Below, one piece after another: positions 54,700 through 64,000 of a stretch of 64,000 nucleotides of DNA. The translations under genes and the position numbers were made by a program. Under the pieces are notes generated by a model that was not told where the DNA came from, made no database searches, and saw nothing but the letters and a program-made list of their open reading frames with translations. This DNA is from Lolium rigidum (Eukaryota > Streptophyta > Magnoliopsida > Poales > Poaceae): contig NC_061508.1 in the NCBI RefSeq assembly GCF_022539505.1, positions 63,001,754 through 63,065,753 of the forward strand. Direction: 5' to 3'. Each line of letters starts with the position of its first letter. Within the stretch, counting starts at the first letter, position 1.

Positions 54700-55735
54700 G
54701 TGGGATGGTAGGCCCACACTAGGCCTGCCACGCCTTAAACGGGCCGACCCATTTAGTTTGCGGGCCGGGCCAGCTGACTTAGTTTGACCGGTCAACTATA
54801 TAGCTGGGCTGGTCCATTAGTGACGTGGGCCAGGCCTAACCTCTAAGGTTGACTGGTCAAAATTTAAATGGGTCGGCCCACTAAGCATGTGGGCCAGGCC
54901 GAATGCCCTCGTTTGACCGGTCAACAGGCAAAAGGGTCGGCCCACTAGACATGTGGGGCCCACTTTCCTGTAACCAGGCCGACCCATTTAATAACGGGGC
55001 TCCATCATAAAGCAAGTGGGCCGGCCCAAGAAGTTAGTGGGCCGGCCCAATTAGCATGTGGGTCCCACTTTCCTTTTATCGGCCGGCCCATTTAGTAAGT
55101 GGGGTCCACCATAGATCAAATGGGCTGGCCCAACAAGCAAGTAGGTCGGCCCAAAAACACAGGCGGGGCCCACTTTCCTGTTAAAGGGCCGGCCTAGTTA
55201 GTATGTGGGTCCCCCATATAGCAAGTGGGCTGGCCCAACAGGTTGGCGGGCTGGCCCAATAAATATGTGGGGCCCACTTTCCTGTAACCGGGTCGGCCCA
55301 GTTAGTAAGTGGGGTCCACCATAAAGCAAGTGGGCTAGCCCAACAGGTTGGCGGGTTGGCCCAATAAACATGTGGGGCCCACTTTACTGTAACCGGGTCG
55401 GCCCAGTTAGTAAGTGGGGTCCACCATAAAAGTAATTGGGTGGCCCAACAAGTTAGTGGGGTCCACCATAAAGCAGGTGGGCTGGCCCAACAGGTTAGTG
55501 GGCCGGCCCAACAAGCTTGTGGGGCCCACTTTCCTGCTAACGGGTCGGTCCAGTTACCAAATGGGCTGGCCCAATAAGAACGTGGGGCCCACTTTCCTGT
55601 TGCAGGGCCGGCCCAGTTAGTGTGTGGGGTCCACCTTACAGCAAGTGGGCTGGCCCAATAAGTAAGTGGGCCAACCCGTTTAGTTGATGTTCATATGTCG
55701 GCCTGTTAGGCGCTTTAGGATTTGTGGGCCGGCCC
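54700..55735. repeat. GGCCC-rich subterminal repeat array
   Basis: Over twenty occurrences of 'GG(C/T)(C/T)GGCCCA'-type sequence, including the self-complementary TGGGCCGGCCCA. It is organised in units of about 60-120 bp with 'GTGGGGCCCACTTTCCTGT' and 'AAGTGGGGTCCACCATAAAG' recurring, for example near 55267, 55373 and 55520. Typical of CACTA subterminal transposase-binding repeats, though unusually long. Confidence 0.85.
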
Positions 55736-55739
55736 ATAT

Positions 55740-56794
55740 GTGATTTCTCTTAATTGGGCTATTGAAGGGAAGGGAATTTGTGATTTAGATTGCTCCGCAC
55801 ATAGAAAGATACTGAGAATATTTACGCATCACATGATTTTTGTCGGATAGCCTCACTTACCACAAGCACCATAGAAAGAATGCGCGAAAGAACTATAGAA
55901 ACTAACTAAATATTACATCAGCTGCAAGGCTTTGAAAAAATGTTACAGAACCCAGAGAAATTGAATGGTAATTAAACCTAGCAATACAATGAAGCGATTC
56001 GGCAATCTTTTAAGTTGTTCGTGCACCACCTATATCTGAAACAAAGACATTAAAATTTAAGACAACAACAATGAAAAGGCAAAGACACTACAATGTTGTT
56101 TGCCAAAGAATTTGGAACTCACCATTTTCTCATTATAACAAGATCATTGTAATGCGCACGGATAGTCTACCGGTATGGGGATAATATAGACTACCAATAA
56201 GCAAATAAAGAGTGCATGTCGCATAGCAACAGCCAGAACATTTTAACATGGCCACAGATGACAAATAATAAGCTGGGAGCTTCCTTTTGATGTGTATAAT
56301 CTATACCAACATAAAAAAATGTGATTTTCTAATCATTAAGCAGCTGAGATAGTGCAAGATAAACAAGCAATCGGAATATTTTGTGGCTTATAAACCAAGC
56401 ACATTAGAATAAAACAACAGACTTACTACTGTCAAGTCTCATGCAGCTCACCATGTTGATACACTCGTTGAAGATGTCCGATGTTGCCCTTATTTATAGA
56501 GGAATTTTTTGTTACTCTGCATCAAGACACGATCAGTCATGCACATACGAGTTCCAGCATGATAAACAGTATGTATGTACTCCCTTCATCCCAGTGGTAT
56601 TCATGCATTAAACACCGAAAATAGTGAGCGATGGGCTACATAATTACACTATATATGTGGCTGGAACCTCTCAAGAATGTGTGTTCATGCATATATACAC
56701 ACACGCAGGCCTATAGCAATACGAAAGGTACACATACTTGAACCAGAGCAGCAGTACTGGCCAGGCTTATGACAAACCAGAATGATACAATAGT
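55740..56794. other. CACTA interior without recognisable coding sequence
   Basis: AT-rich, no ORF over 66 codons, no TNPA/TNPD motif seen. Confidence 0.55.
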
Positions 56795-57338
56795 TGTCGG
56801 GGGTGTTCCTCGATAATGTCCTCCGATTGGGACTTAGGGTTGACGGAATCCTGCAAGCTGATACGAGACATTGGTACACAGACAAACGGGGGGAGCGATT
56901 TACCCAGGTTCGGGGCCCTCGATGAGGTAAAACCCTTACGTCCTGCTTGTCTGTTCTTGATTATGATGAAAACGGTGTTACAATGGGGTGCCGAATAGTT
57001 CGGCTGTGATCTCGTCGAGATAGCTAATCGCTGGGGTAACCTAGTTCTAAGCTTCTGTTGGATAAGATCGCTAAGATTGATTGTGTTTTTCGATAGCCCC
57101 TCTCCTGGCCTTTATATAGGTGGCCAGGTCCCGAGAGGTCTAGTCGAGTACGAGTAGGATTACAATAGATCTATCTCTAATCTTTCCTTGTTTGGCTTCT
57201 TCCGTGTCTTGTGCTTCAAGTAATTTTCCGCCGCACCGTCCTAGTGGCCCATCTTCCCTTCGGGTACCTTCATGGGCCTCCACCTGGACCGTATAGGGTA
57301 GAGCAATATTGGTTACCCGAAGGGTAATGCCCACGTCA
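56795..57338 (-). repeat. 3' LTR of the right-hand gypsy element
   Basis: 544 bp, TGTCGGGGGTGTTCC (plus-strand start) to CCCACGTCA. Abutted on the minus strand by the purine tract CTCGGGGGCTAC. TATA-like 'TTTATATAGG' near 57113 on plus. The partner LTR is not visible. Confidence 0.82.
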
Positions 57339-57900
57339 GTAGCCCCCGAGTGTCTAGCCGAACATAGTTCGGGTAGAGACTGAAGCATATTTTCTTCCGA
57401 AGTTCTTCTCCTTGATCATTCTTGCTTTCCTTCTGTCTTCTATCGGGTGCGCGGCAGCGCTCCCGATGGGAGTAGCCCCCGAGTCTAGGTACGGATGCTT
57501 GCAATCCGTGCGTAGACTCAAGTTATACCACTCGAACATCTTCTTCTGCCGAAATTGTTCCTGCAACCCTTTGTAGACCATCCGATACATTTTCTTTATG
57601 CAAGGGATAGCGAATAACATGCCCAACTTTTGTTGGTTAACTGCCGATGGCAAAACAACGTTACCCTACACAGAATCAAGTCCCCGGGCATGATCCTGGA
57701 GTGCGAAAAAAGTTCTGTCGGGTGCACATCCAGCGCTCCCGATGGGAGTAGCCCCCGAGTCTGGGCGCGGGCGTATTACGCCTGGGTGCAGACTTGAGTC
57801 AATTATTTCCTTCGAGTCCTCATTTTATCGGGTGCGCGACAGCGCTCCCGATGGGAGTAGCCCCCGAGCCTAAGTGTGGATGCTTGCAATCCGCGCATAG
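57339..57900 (-). repeat. Repeated polypurine-like modules next to the 3' LTR
   Basis: GTAGCCCCCGAG (minus: CTCGGGGGCTAC) occurs at 57339-57350, 57472-57483, 57748-57759 and 57857-57868. The last three sit in a longer module 'GCGCTCCCGATGGGAGTAGC' with a following 'GAGTCTAGG/GAGCCTAAG' and hairpin-like partner. Confidence 0.85.
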
Positions 57901-58242
57901 GCTCAAATCGATCACCCGATCCTTTCTTATCTCTTCGTATACAATCATTCTCCGTGACGTCATTGATGACGTTTTTCTGTCCCTTTGATTTTGACTGATA
58001 AGACACGACCTGCCAGCCCTGTTTTCAAGCGATTTCTGCTCCTCTTTACACGGTTAACGAGGCACCTCCTTGATTTCCGCAATCATTAGCTGGAGAAAGG
58101 CCCGAAACCTTCCTTAAGTTCCCCAAGAGATAAAAAATCCTTTTCATTCTCCTTCATTCGTCTTCTTCGCCGTTCTTGTTCCTCTCGTGTTCGCAACTGT
58201 TCGCGCCGCCACCACTGTCTTCCAATTTCTCCAGATCTCGCA

Positions 58243-60818
58243 ATGGTGAAGAAGAAAAACCCTAGTGCCGCCGCCAGCTCCACGAGCGGCGGTGCCGCCG
58301 CCAAACCTTCTTCGATTCTTCCGAAAGAGGGCGCCCCCAGCGCTCCTCCCCCAGCTCCGGCGCCGCCGGCGCCACCGAGCTCAGCAGCCAAGCCTGGTGA
58401 TTGGACAGCCTCGACCGTCACCAAGCGTGATGAAAAGAGATCCCGAAGCCTGGGGCTGATCTCCTCCGATGAGGGGAACGTAATCTTTCCAGGTGCGATT
58501 TCTCGACCTAACCCTCCTGCCGGCTTTACCGTGATGTTCTTGTTGTTCTTGTACCGAGGCCTTTCACTTCCTGTTCACGAATTCCTCCTCCATCTCCTGC
58601 GAACTTACGAAATCCAACTGTGGCAACTCACTCCCAACTCGATCCTTCACGTTGCTGTGTTCATTACCCTCTGCGAAGCATATCTGGGCGTTGAGCCCCA
58701 TTTTGGTCTGTGGAAGAAGATCTTCTATGTGAAGAGATACAGCAGTAGCAATGGATCCTTTGTCACCGGAGGAGTAGGCTTCGTAGCTCGTTCGGATGTC
58801 AATTACTTCAATTTCCCGATGAGAGAGTCCGTGCAAGGGTGGAGATTGAAGTGGTTCTATATCAAGGATTCTTCATCACCCGAATGCCAGCTCCCTTGCT
58901 TTGTCGACGTCCTTGAGGCCAAGCCTAAGAATTCCTGGAAGAACGCTCTTTCTCCCGACGAAAAAATAGCAGCCGATGAATTATTTGCCAGATTCCTTCG
59001 GATCAAGGAGGCTGACGGGCAAACCATGGTCGGCACAGAAGTAACGGCAGTGTTTCTGAAACGTCGAGTCCAACCAGTCATGGCTAGGGTTCGCCCAATG
59101 TGGTTGTACTCAGGTCCAAAAGATGAGACTAGAATTAATGCTGCCGAATTATCAGAAAAAGAACTGCTCGATGAAGTCCGCCGCCTCACTTTCTTTAATC
59201 AAGAGGATTCGATTCCACTGACATCTCCATATATTCCTTTTGATGCCGATCATCCACCACCAGAGGTAATTTTCCTCCTCAAACTCGTGTTATGCTGCTA
59301 TCGACATATATTACTGTTATTCTCATTTACTTTTCCCTTCGACAGACCTTCGCAGCCTCCGAGGATTTACATAACTTGCCAAATGATGCTTCCGAAGGAA
59401 GAGGCTCTTCAGAACCTGTTGACTCTCGTACTGTCGAGCATACAAGCCCGTCAAGCGAGCATGATGACCCGATAGATTCTGAAACTGCCCATGCCAATCT
59501 CCCCCCATCAGTCGGTGATACTTGCGACACAGAGGGATCAGTGCGCAATGATGACGCTGATCACAGTACCTTTGTTAATGCAGCTGCGGAGGAGACCGGG
59601 GCTTCTCCTATGAAGAGATCAATCGGCGGTTTTGCTGACGAAGATGACCTCCTTGATTTGTAAGTGCTTTTCTTCTTCTTACTATTTCCAACTTTCTTGA
59701 CTTTTTCAAATTCTTCTGATTACTTGATTAATCGAACCTTTCTTGTAGTGATGATGCTTTTGTTAGCCTCCACCTAAGAGGGCCAGATCTGACGCTGTCT
59801 CACCAGCTGCTGCTGCTTCCGAAGCTTCGGCTCTTAAGGTGGCTCCTGTGGCGCAAGCATCGACAGCCTCCTCCCTTTCCAAAGGGAAAGATGCTCCTGC
59901 TGGTGCCGCAGCTCCTCCTTCTGTAAGTCCTTGCTGAGTCTAACAAGAACCTTTCAGAATGTGTCTTTGCTTAACGATCCTTGTCAAACATCCCCTTTTT
60001 TCAAGGATCTGCGAGGTGTGATATCCTCTTTAGAGGCCTTCGCCTCTCAATTCACCTCTCTAGAGGCGGACAAAATTCGGCTGCAGGAGGAGGCTAAGTC
60101 TTCCTCTTCAAAGTTGGAAGGCGCCATCAAAAAGGCCGCCGTAGCTCGCCAGGAGGTCGACTCCCTGAAAGAAGAGCTAAACAGGCTGAAGGAGCGGCTG
60201 AAGGAGGAGGAAGCTCGGGCGGCAGAAAAGGATGAACTCCTCCGTCAATCTGCTTTGGCCCTGTTTGGTAAGTTCCTATATCCGTTGTAGATTATTACTT
60301 TTTTATGAATCTGCTTCTTTGTCAACGATTTCCTTTGACTACTTGCAGAAGCCGCCAACATCCCTGCTACTGCCTTGGATAAAATTCCGAGCAACTCCCC
60401 GGCAAACGGTGTGTCGACGGTTCTCACTGCTCACCAACTCACCCGGGGGCTCCTTGACAAGGGAAAGGGTGCTCTGGCGCGGATGCACTCGATGATATTC
60501 CCCAAGGCCACGCGGAGAAGACTGCAGGGCAGCTGATTGATGCTTTCGCGAGTCGACACCAAGGAGGTCATTGAGGTATTCAAGCGTACCTCGCGTACCT
60601 ATGGCGCCCTTCTTGCCTTCCAACTTATGATGGGTTACGGCTTTAAGGCTGACATTGAAGAAATGACTAAGGAGCTGCCGAAAGGAAAAGATGGGCAATC
60701 TATTGATTTAAGCGCCTTTACGGCGTCCGCCCGTACTTGTGCTCGCCAGCTCCTTGATTTAGTCTCGAGAAAAACATCGGTTGGCCCTAGCCTGTCGACC
60801 CAGACTCAGGCTCCTTGA
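58243..60818 (+). pseudogene. Antisense ORF of the gypsy element, part A ('putative gypsy type transposon' domain)
   Basis: Starts MVKKKNPSAAAS with an Ala/Pro-rich N-terminus. Exon 1 (58243-59265, 341 codons) holds 'FLYRGLSLPVHEFLLHLLRT', 'QLWQLTPNSILHVAVFITLC', 'EAYLGVEPHFGLWKKIFYVK', the Pfam family 'putative gypsy type transposon' (PF04195). Exon 2 is 59346-59659 (acidic, Ser-rich, ending 'DEDDLLDF'). Then a Pro/Ala stretch (59750-59922), a coiled-coil exon (60006-60267, 'RQEVDSLKEELNRLKERLKE') and a helical end (60350-60818). Frame breaks near 59770 and 60520. Function unknown; encoded opposite to gag-protease. Confidence 0.8.
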
Positions 60819-61040
60819 TTGTTGTAACAATTTTACCCTTGGGCTAGTATGAAACGTTATTCTGCTATGAGAACTTTAAGTTTGTAATGAATACTATGCC
60901 GGCAATGTTGCCAGCATGTTTTTATCATAATATCTTCACTTGTGCTTCTCCTGATAGGGATTGCTTATACCTCTCCCGATGGGAGTTTTGTTGGATGCTT
61001 GATTTGACCATATCATCCTCTTTGACGCTGTTGCCTGCAG

Positions 61041-61812
61041 GTTTTCCCAGTGCCCTCGTTTGTTGACGACTCCTCTGGTGTTCTTCCCGAAAGTGATCGG
61101 ATCCAACGGATGAAAGATCGGATCGCCCAGATGGAAAAGGACCTGCGCAGCACTTATGCCTTGGCCGCGATTATCAACAAGAAGAGCGAGACTGCAGCCA
61201 ACGTGGAGCGGTACGCTCTTACTGAGCTGCATAAAGCTACCGAGAGCTTGAACTGTGAGTCCTTTTAATCTCTTCACCCTTTGGTCGATAGCGTTTCATC
61301 TGATCCTCTTTTTTTTCTTGTCAGTCATAGCTCTGAACCGTGCGGAAGAAAGCAAACGGGTTCACGAGCGTGTGAATGCCTTGATCGAGCTATCCTCGCC
61401 GAGGAAATTTTCACGGCGGGAACATTCGAAGGCTTCGGCTGTCGCACAATTTCAGGATCGAGTTCAGCAGGTCCACCACTTCTTCGACAAATGCTATAAA
61501 GCCATGAGGGTGGTTTGGAAGACGATGTTTCCTTTAAACGCAGTTCCCCCCACGCTCCTTGCATTGATGTCGGAGTTCAGTAATGCCAAGAAGGTCCGGG
61601 GCTTGGTGCGCGCGCAAGTTTTTGCAGGAGCCAGGTTTACACTTGCTCTTGTACTTGCCCGTCATCCTTCGGCAGGTTTACTGTCGATTGTCAATGTTAC
61701 TGGAGACTTGGAGGCGCTGTATCCGAAGGTATTGTTGTCTGCAAACATAATTGTCGACAGACTCGAGAAGGATTCAAAGGTACCTGAAGAAAAAGGAACT
61801 CCGCAAGGATGA
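61041..61812 (+). pseudogene. Antisense ORF of the gypsy element, part B
   Basis: Exon-like 61041-61255 after acceptor 'TTGCCTGCAG' ('SFVDDSSGVLPESDRIQRMK', 'AQMEKDLRSTYALAA', 'YALTELHKATESLN'), donor GTGAGT, then 61325-61812 ('ALNRAEESKRVHERVNALIE', 'FQDRVQQVHHFFDKCYKAMR', 'MFPLNAVPPTLLALMSEFSN'), stop at 61812. Helical, charged, no known enzyme motif. It may be the 3' exons of part A in an ancestral transcript or a separate gene. Confidence 0.65.
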
Positions 61813-62469
61813 TCTCAGGGTTTTTAATGACTGTTTGTAAATAAATAGTTTGACTACTTTATCCGAGCGTTTGGATGACGCCTTTTCATTCGGTAGATAC
61901 ATGCATATGTATTTTTACCGTGTTATTGCCGTTGGCAGGTTTCAATTTTGAGCGAATCTTAGTTGCTCGTTTTTAAATGTATGTATATTGGCTGTTTTAG
62001 CAAATCATGTGAGTGATCAGCTCGTGTTGCAGGTCTTGCTAAACCTATTGTATGCGCAACTTTGCTTTCAACCGTTTTAAATTTCGACAGGCACTCCCGA
62101 ATATTTCGGGTGTAGTGATTCTGCCGATGAGCCCGTTGTTCCTTGATATTTCCATAAGTGAAATATCGAACGTGGGTTGTTGTTTATGTGTATTTCCAAA
62201 CTCTTGCTATTTACGGCACTCGTAGAGGCATCAATAGCAGAGGGAAGGGTGAACATCTTTCTAGCGCTCGTAGAGGCTTTCTGGAGCACGATCTTCCGCC
62301 CTGTACTATGTTTGTATAGTGATGGGGCTTAGAAGTTTGTAGTCACTGTAATGCTTAGCAAAGAATCGAAGCTTAAGTTCTTATTGATAAGGTAAGCACA
62401 ATGCTAGAGGGCGAAAGGGAAAGCCCTGTTTATACTAAAGGAAAAACAAAATAAATGCTGATAAACTGC
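61813..62469. other. Spacer between antisense ORF and gag-protease
   Basis: No ORF with a domain. This is where a polymerase would be expected in an autonomous relative. Confidence 0.6.
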
Positions 62470-64000
62470 TTAAGCAAGGAAGGGATTCTTCTCTTCTTCT
62501 GGCTTCTTCACCACATTAGGGGTAGCCGCGGCGTTATTGATTTCACCAGGGGTTTGAGCTGTGACTGCCAGCGTCTTGCTGTTTTCTATGCCTTCTGCGT
62601 CATCAACTGCCGAACCTTTTACTGCCGAAGCTTTTGCTGCCAAGGCTCCTGCTGCTGAGGCTTCTGCTGTCGAGGCTTTAAGGGCGAGGTCGGCTGGCTT
62701 CTTTTTGCTTCCCCTGTCATCCTTTTCTTCCTTGATTTCACGCAACAACAACTTAGGTGGAGGCTTAATAATTTCTTGCTTGCTCCCAAACTTCGCAGCG
62801 ATCCTCTGGAAATCGCGGTCGCAACTGTCTGAGCGCGAAAAACTTCCATGGACTGTGATGTTTGTCCCTTTGTTGCCAGGCATTTTCAGCTTGAGATATG
62901 CATAGTGCGGCACGGCCATGAACTTGGCGTAGGCTGGTCTCCCGAGTATAGCATGATACTGTGACTCCCAGTTCACTACCTCAAACTCGATCTTCTCCTT
63001 CCTGAAATTGTCGGATTTGCCGAAGACAACGTTCAGGTAAATTCTTCCAAGAGAGTAACCTGGTTCGGTCGGCGGAATCCCGTGAAAGCGGGTGTCCGTT
63101 TCTTCCAGGCATTCCCATGGTGATCCCCATACTCTTGATTGTGTCGACGAAAATCAGGTTTAACCCGCTTCCACCGTCCATAAAGACTTTGCTCATCTTG
63201 AATCCTCCAATCTGTGCCTCAACTACTAAGGCAGCGTGTCCTGGTTTTGGTATAGTCATCGGGTGGTCTGCTCGGCTGAACGTAATGTTCTGAGAAGACC
63301 ACTCGACATACTCAGGGATGTTTGCCATGATACTTTCGGCCAGATTAATTTCTCGGGTGAGTTTCTTCATCTCTCTTCTCGAGACACCTGTCTTGTGGAT
63401 CATACTCATCTGCCCTCGTGGTGGTGGGAACGCCTCGTTGGGTTGATGAGGTTGGGCCTGCTGGACCTGGTGTTGTGGTGGAGGTGGGGGTGGAGGTGGT
63501 AACGGTTGCTTGTCTCGACTCGCTGGATGAGTTTGTGCATGTCAAGAAACTGTCGACAATCCCTGAGAAGGTGACTTGACTTTGTTTTGCCGTCCTTGGA
63601 GTCGACATACGAATGCAAGTAACAGGGGGCGTTGATCTGCTCGGCATAGGGTAGCTCGGGAGCCCTCTGCTGCCGTGGTTTATAATTGCCACGGTTTCCA
63701 GAGTTGTTCCGATTGCCATCCTGTCGATCGTCTCTTCTTTCATCATACCGATCATCATGTCGATCGGAGTATCCTGCAGCTACCAGGTTGTTGTCGTCGT
63801 AGTTGCGATTTTTCCTCCTTTTGTTCCGGTCCCTTCGGCTGCCCGAATCATGCTTTGGCTGGTCATCGTCTTCGTCATCGCTGCGCTGGCGTGGTCTTCG
63901 CACGTTGTCCTCGCCATCAGCCCAACTGTTGGCGATTTCCATCAGCTTGGTGATGGTTTTCGGCTTTTTGCGTCCAAGTTCTTCTATGTAACTTTCGCGT
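62470..64000 (-). pseudogene. Gypsy gag C-terminus and protease, frameshifted, cut by window edge
   Basis: Right to left: gag C-terminal part (63406-63942, Arg/Asp/Asn-rich 'DRHDDRYDERRDDRQDG', 'KSSHLLRDCRQFLDMHKLIQ'). Protease (62981-63409: 'ITFSRADHPMTIPKPGHAAL', active-site 'VFMDGGSGLNLIFVDTIKSM'), a frame break near 63105, then 'YHAILGRPAYAKFMAVPHYA' and 'LKLKMPGNKGTNITVHGSFS' (62830-62976). It ends with an Ala/Lys-rich tail 'PEEEKNPFLA' and a stop at 62470 with no reverse transcriptase following. The Ala-rich repeated 'AA(G/K)ALAAKASAVKGSA' tail is unusual. Confidence 0.85.

Larger units (their letters stand above)
54413..56794 (+). mobile_element. CACTA transposon end with subterminal repeats, cut by a gypsy insertion
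   Basis: The terminus CACTACAAGAAAAGTTCTG at 54413 is the CACTA superfamily signature. It is followed by a subterminal repeat array (54700-55735). No transposase domain seen in 55740-56794. The element is interrupted at 56795 by a gypsy LTR; the matching CTTGTAGTG end is not in the window. Confidence 0.8.
56795..64000 (-). mobile_element. Ty3/gypsy element (Tat-like layout) with antisense ORF, runs off the right edge
   Basis: Minus-strand element: gag-protease at 62470-64000, non-coding 61813-62469, an antisense plus-strand ORF region at 58243-61812, then a polypurine tract and the 3' LTR (57338-56795). An extra antisense ORF between the coding region and the 3' LTR is known for the plant Tat lineage (Grande/RIRE2 types). 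No reverse transcriptase or integrase lies between protease and antisense ORF, so the copy looks polymerase-less. The 5' LTR is outside the window. Confidence 0.85.

Noticed and set aside
54700..55735. CRISPR-like array of short repeats
   Set aside because: Units are variable in length and overlap, with no unique spacers, and they lie in a plant CACTA element.

Overview
The window reads as nuclear DNA of a cool-season grass (Pooideae, most likely Triticeae such as wheat, barley or a relative). The reasons are exons with very GC-rich 5' ends, dense nested Ty3/gypsy, Ty1/copia, CACTA, hAT, Harbinger-like, Helitron, SINE, LINE and Stowaway elements, and two gypsy LTR types that I recall as common in Triticeae. 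The lineage call is inference, since no search was run.

Three host genes look intact, with splice structures that close in frame. (1) 26573-30089 (+): a 12-exon, 528-aa O-fucosyltransferase-family glycosyltransferase. (2) 31499-32323 (-): a 2-exon, 234-aa organellar (probably mitochondrial) small heat shock protein, tail-to-tail with gene 1, with a duplicated heat-shock-element block upstream. (3) 44224-47616 (-): a 10-exon, 507-aa B3-domain DNA-binding protein whose basic N-terminal half was built by exon duplication.

Layout. 1-3512: 5' two-thirds of a decayed copia element (-). 3604-7486: a Stowaway MITE split by a 3.7 kb Helitron. 8982-9291: a SINE with a 14-bp target duplication. 10055-10995: a Stowaway carrying two other palindromic MITEs. 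11905-12580: 3' end of a LINE. 13171-23076: a Harbinger-like element of about 1.7 kb (3-bp TSD, coding an unknown GC-rich protein) broken by an 8.2 kb gypsy element that has gag and protease but no polymerase. 23080-33678: the two convergent genes and their flanks. 33679-42792: a near-complete hAT transposon with a 6-exon transposase, carrying a very young copia insertion at 37121-42103. 42803-48580: the B3 gene. 48846-50780: a second Harbinger-like element coding an unknown protein. 50820-54240: fragments of at least two unrelated genes (2-oxoglutarate dehydrogenase E1 and a uridine/nucleoside hydrolase) with introns retained. 54413-56794: one end of a CACTA element with a 1 kb GGCCC-rich repeat array. 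56795-64000: a minus-strand gypsy element (3' LTR, an antisense multi-exon ORF, then gag-protease running off the right edge).

There is no operon-like organisation. The genes are independent, and most of the sequence is explained by insertions nested inside insertions. The points most worth a second look are the exon-duplicated B3 gene, stop-free in-frame introns in both convergent genes, repeated polypurine-tract-like motifs inside both gypsy elements, a young copia that is already frameshifted, the two Harbinger-like elements with uncharacterised ORFs, and the intron-retaining gene-fragment cluster.
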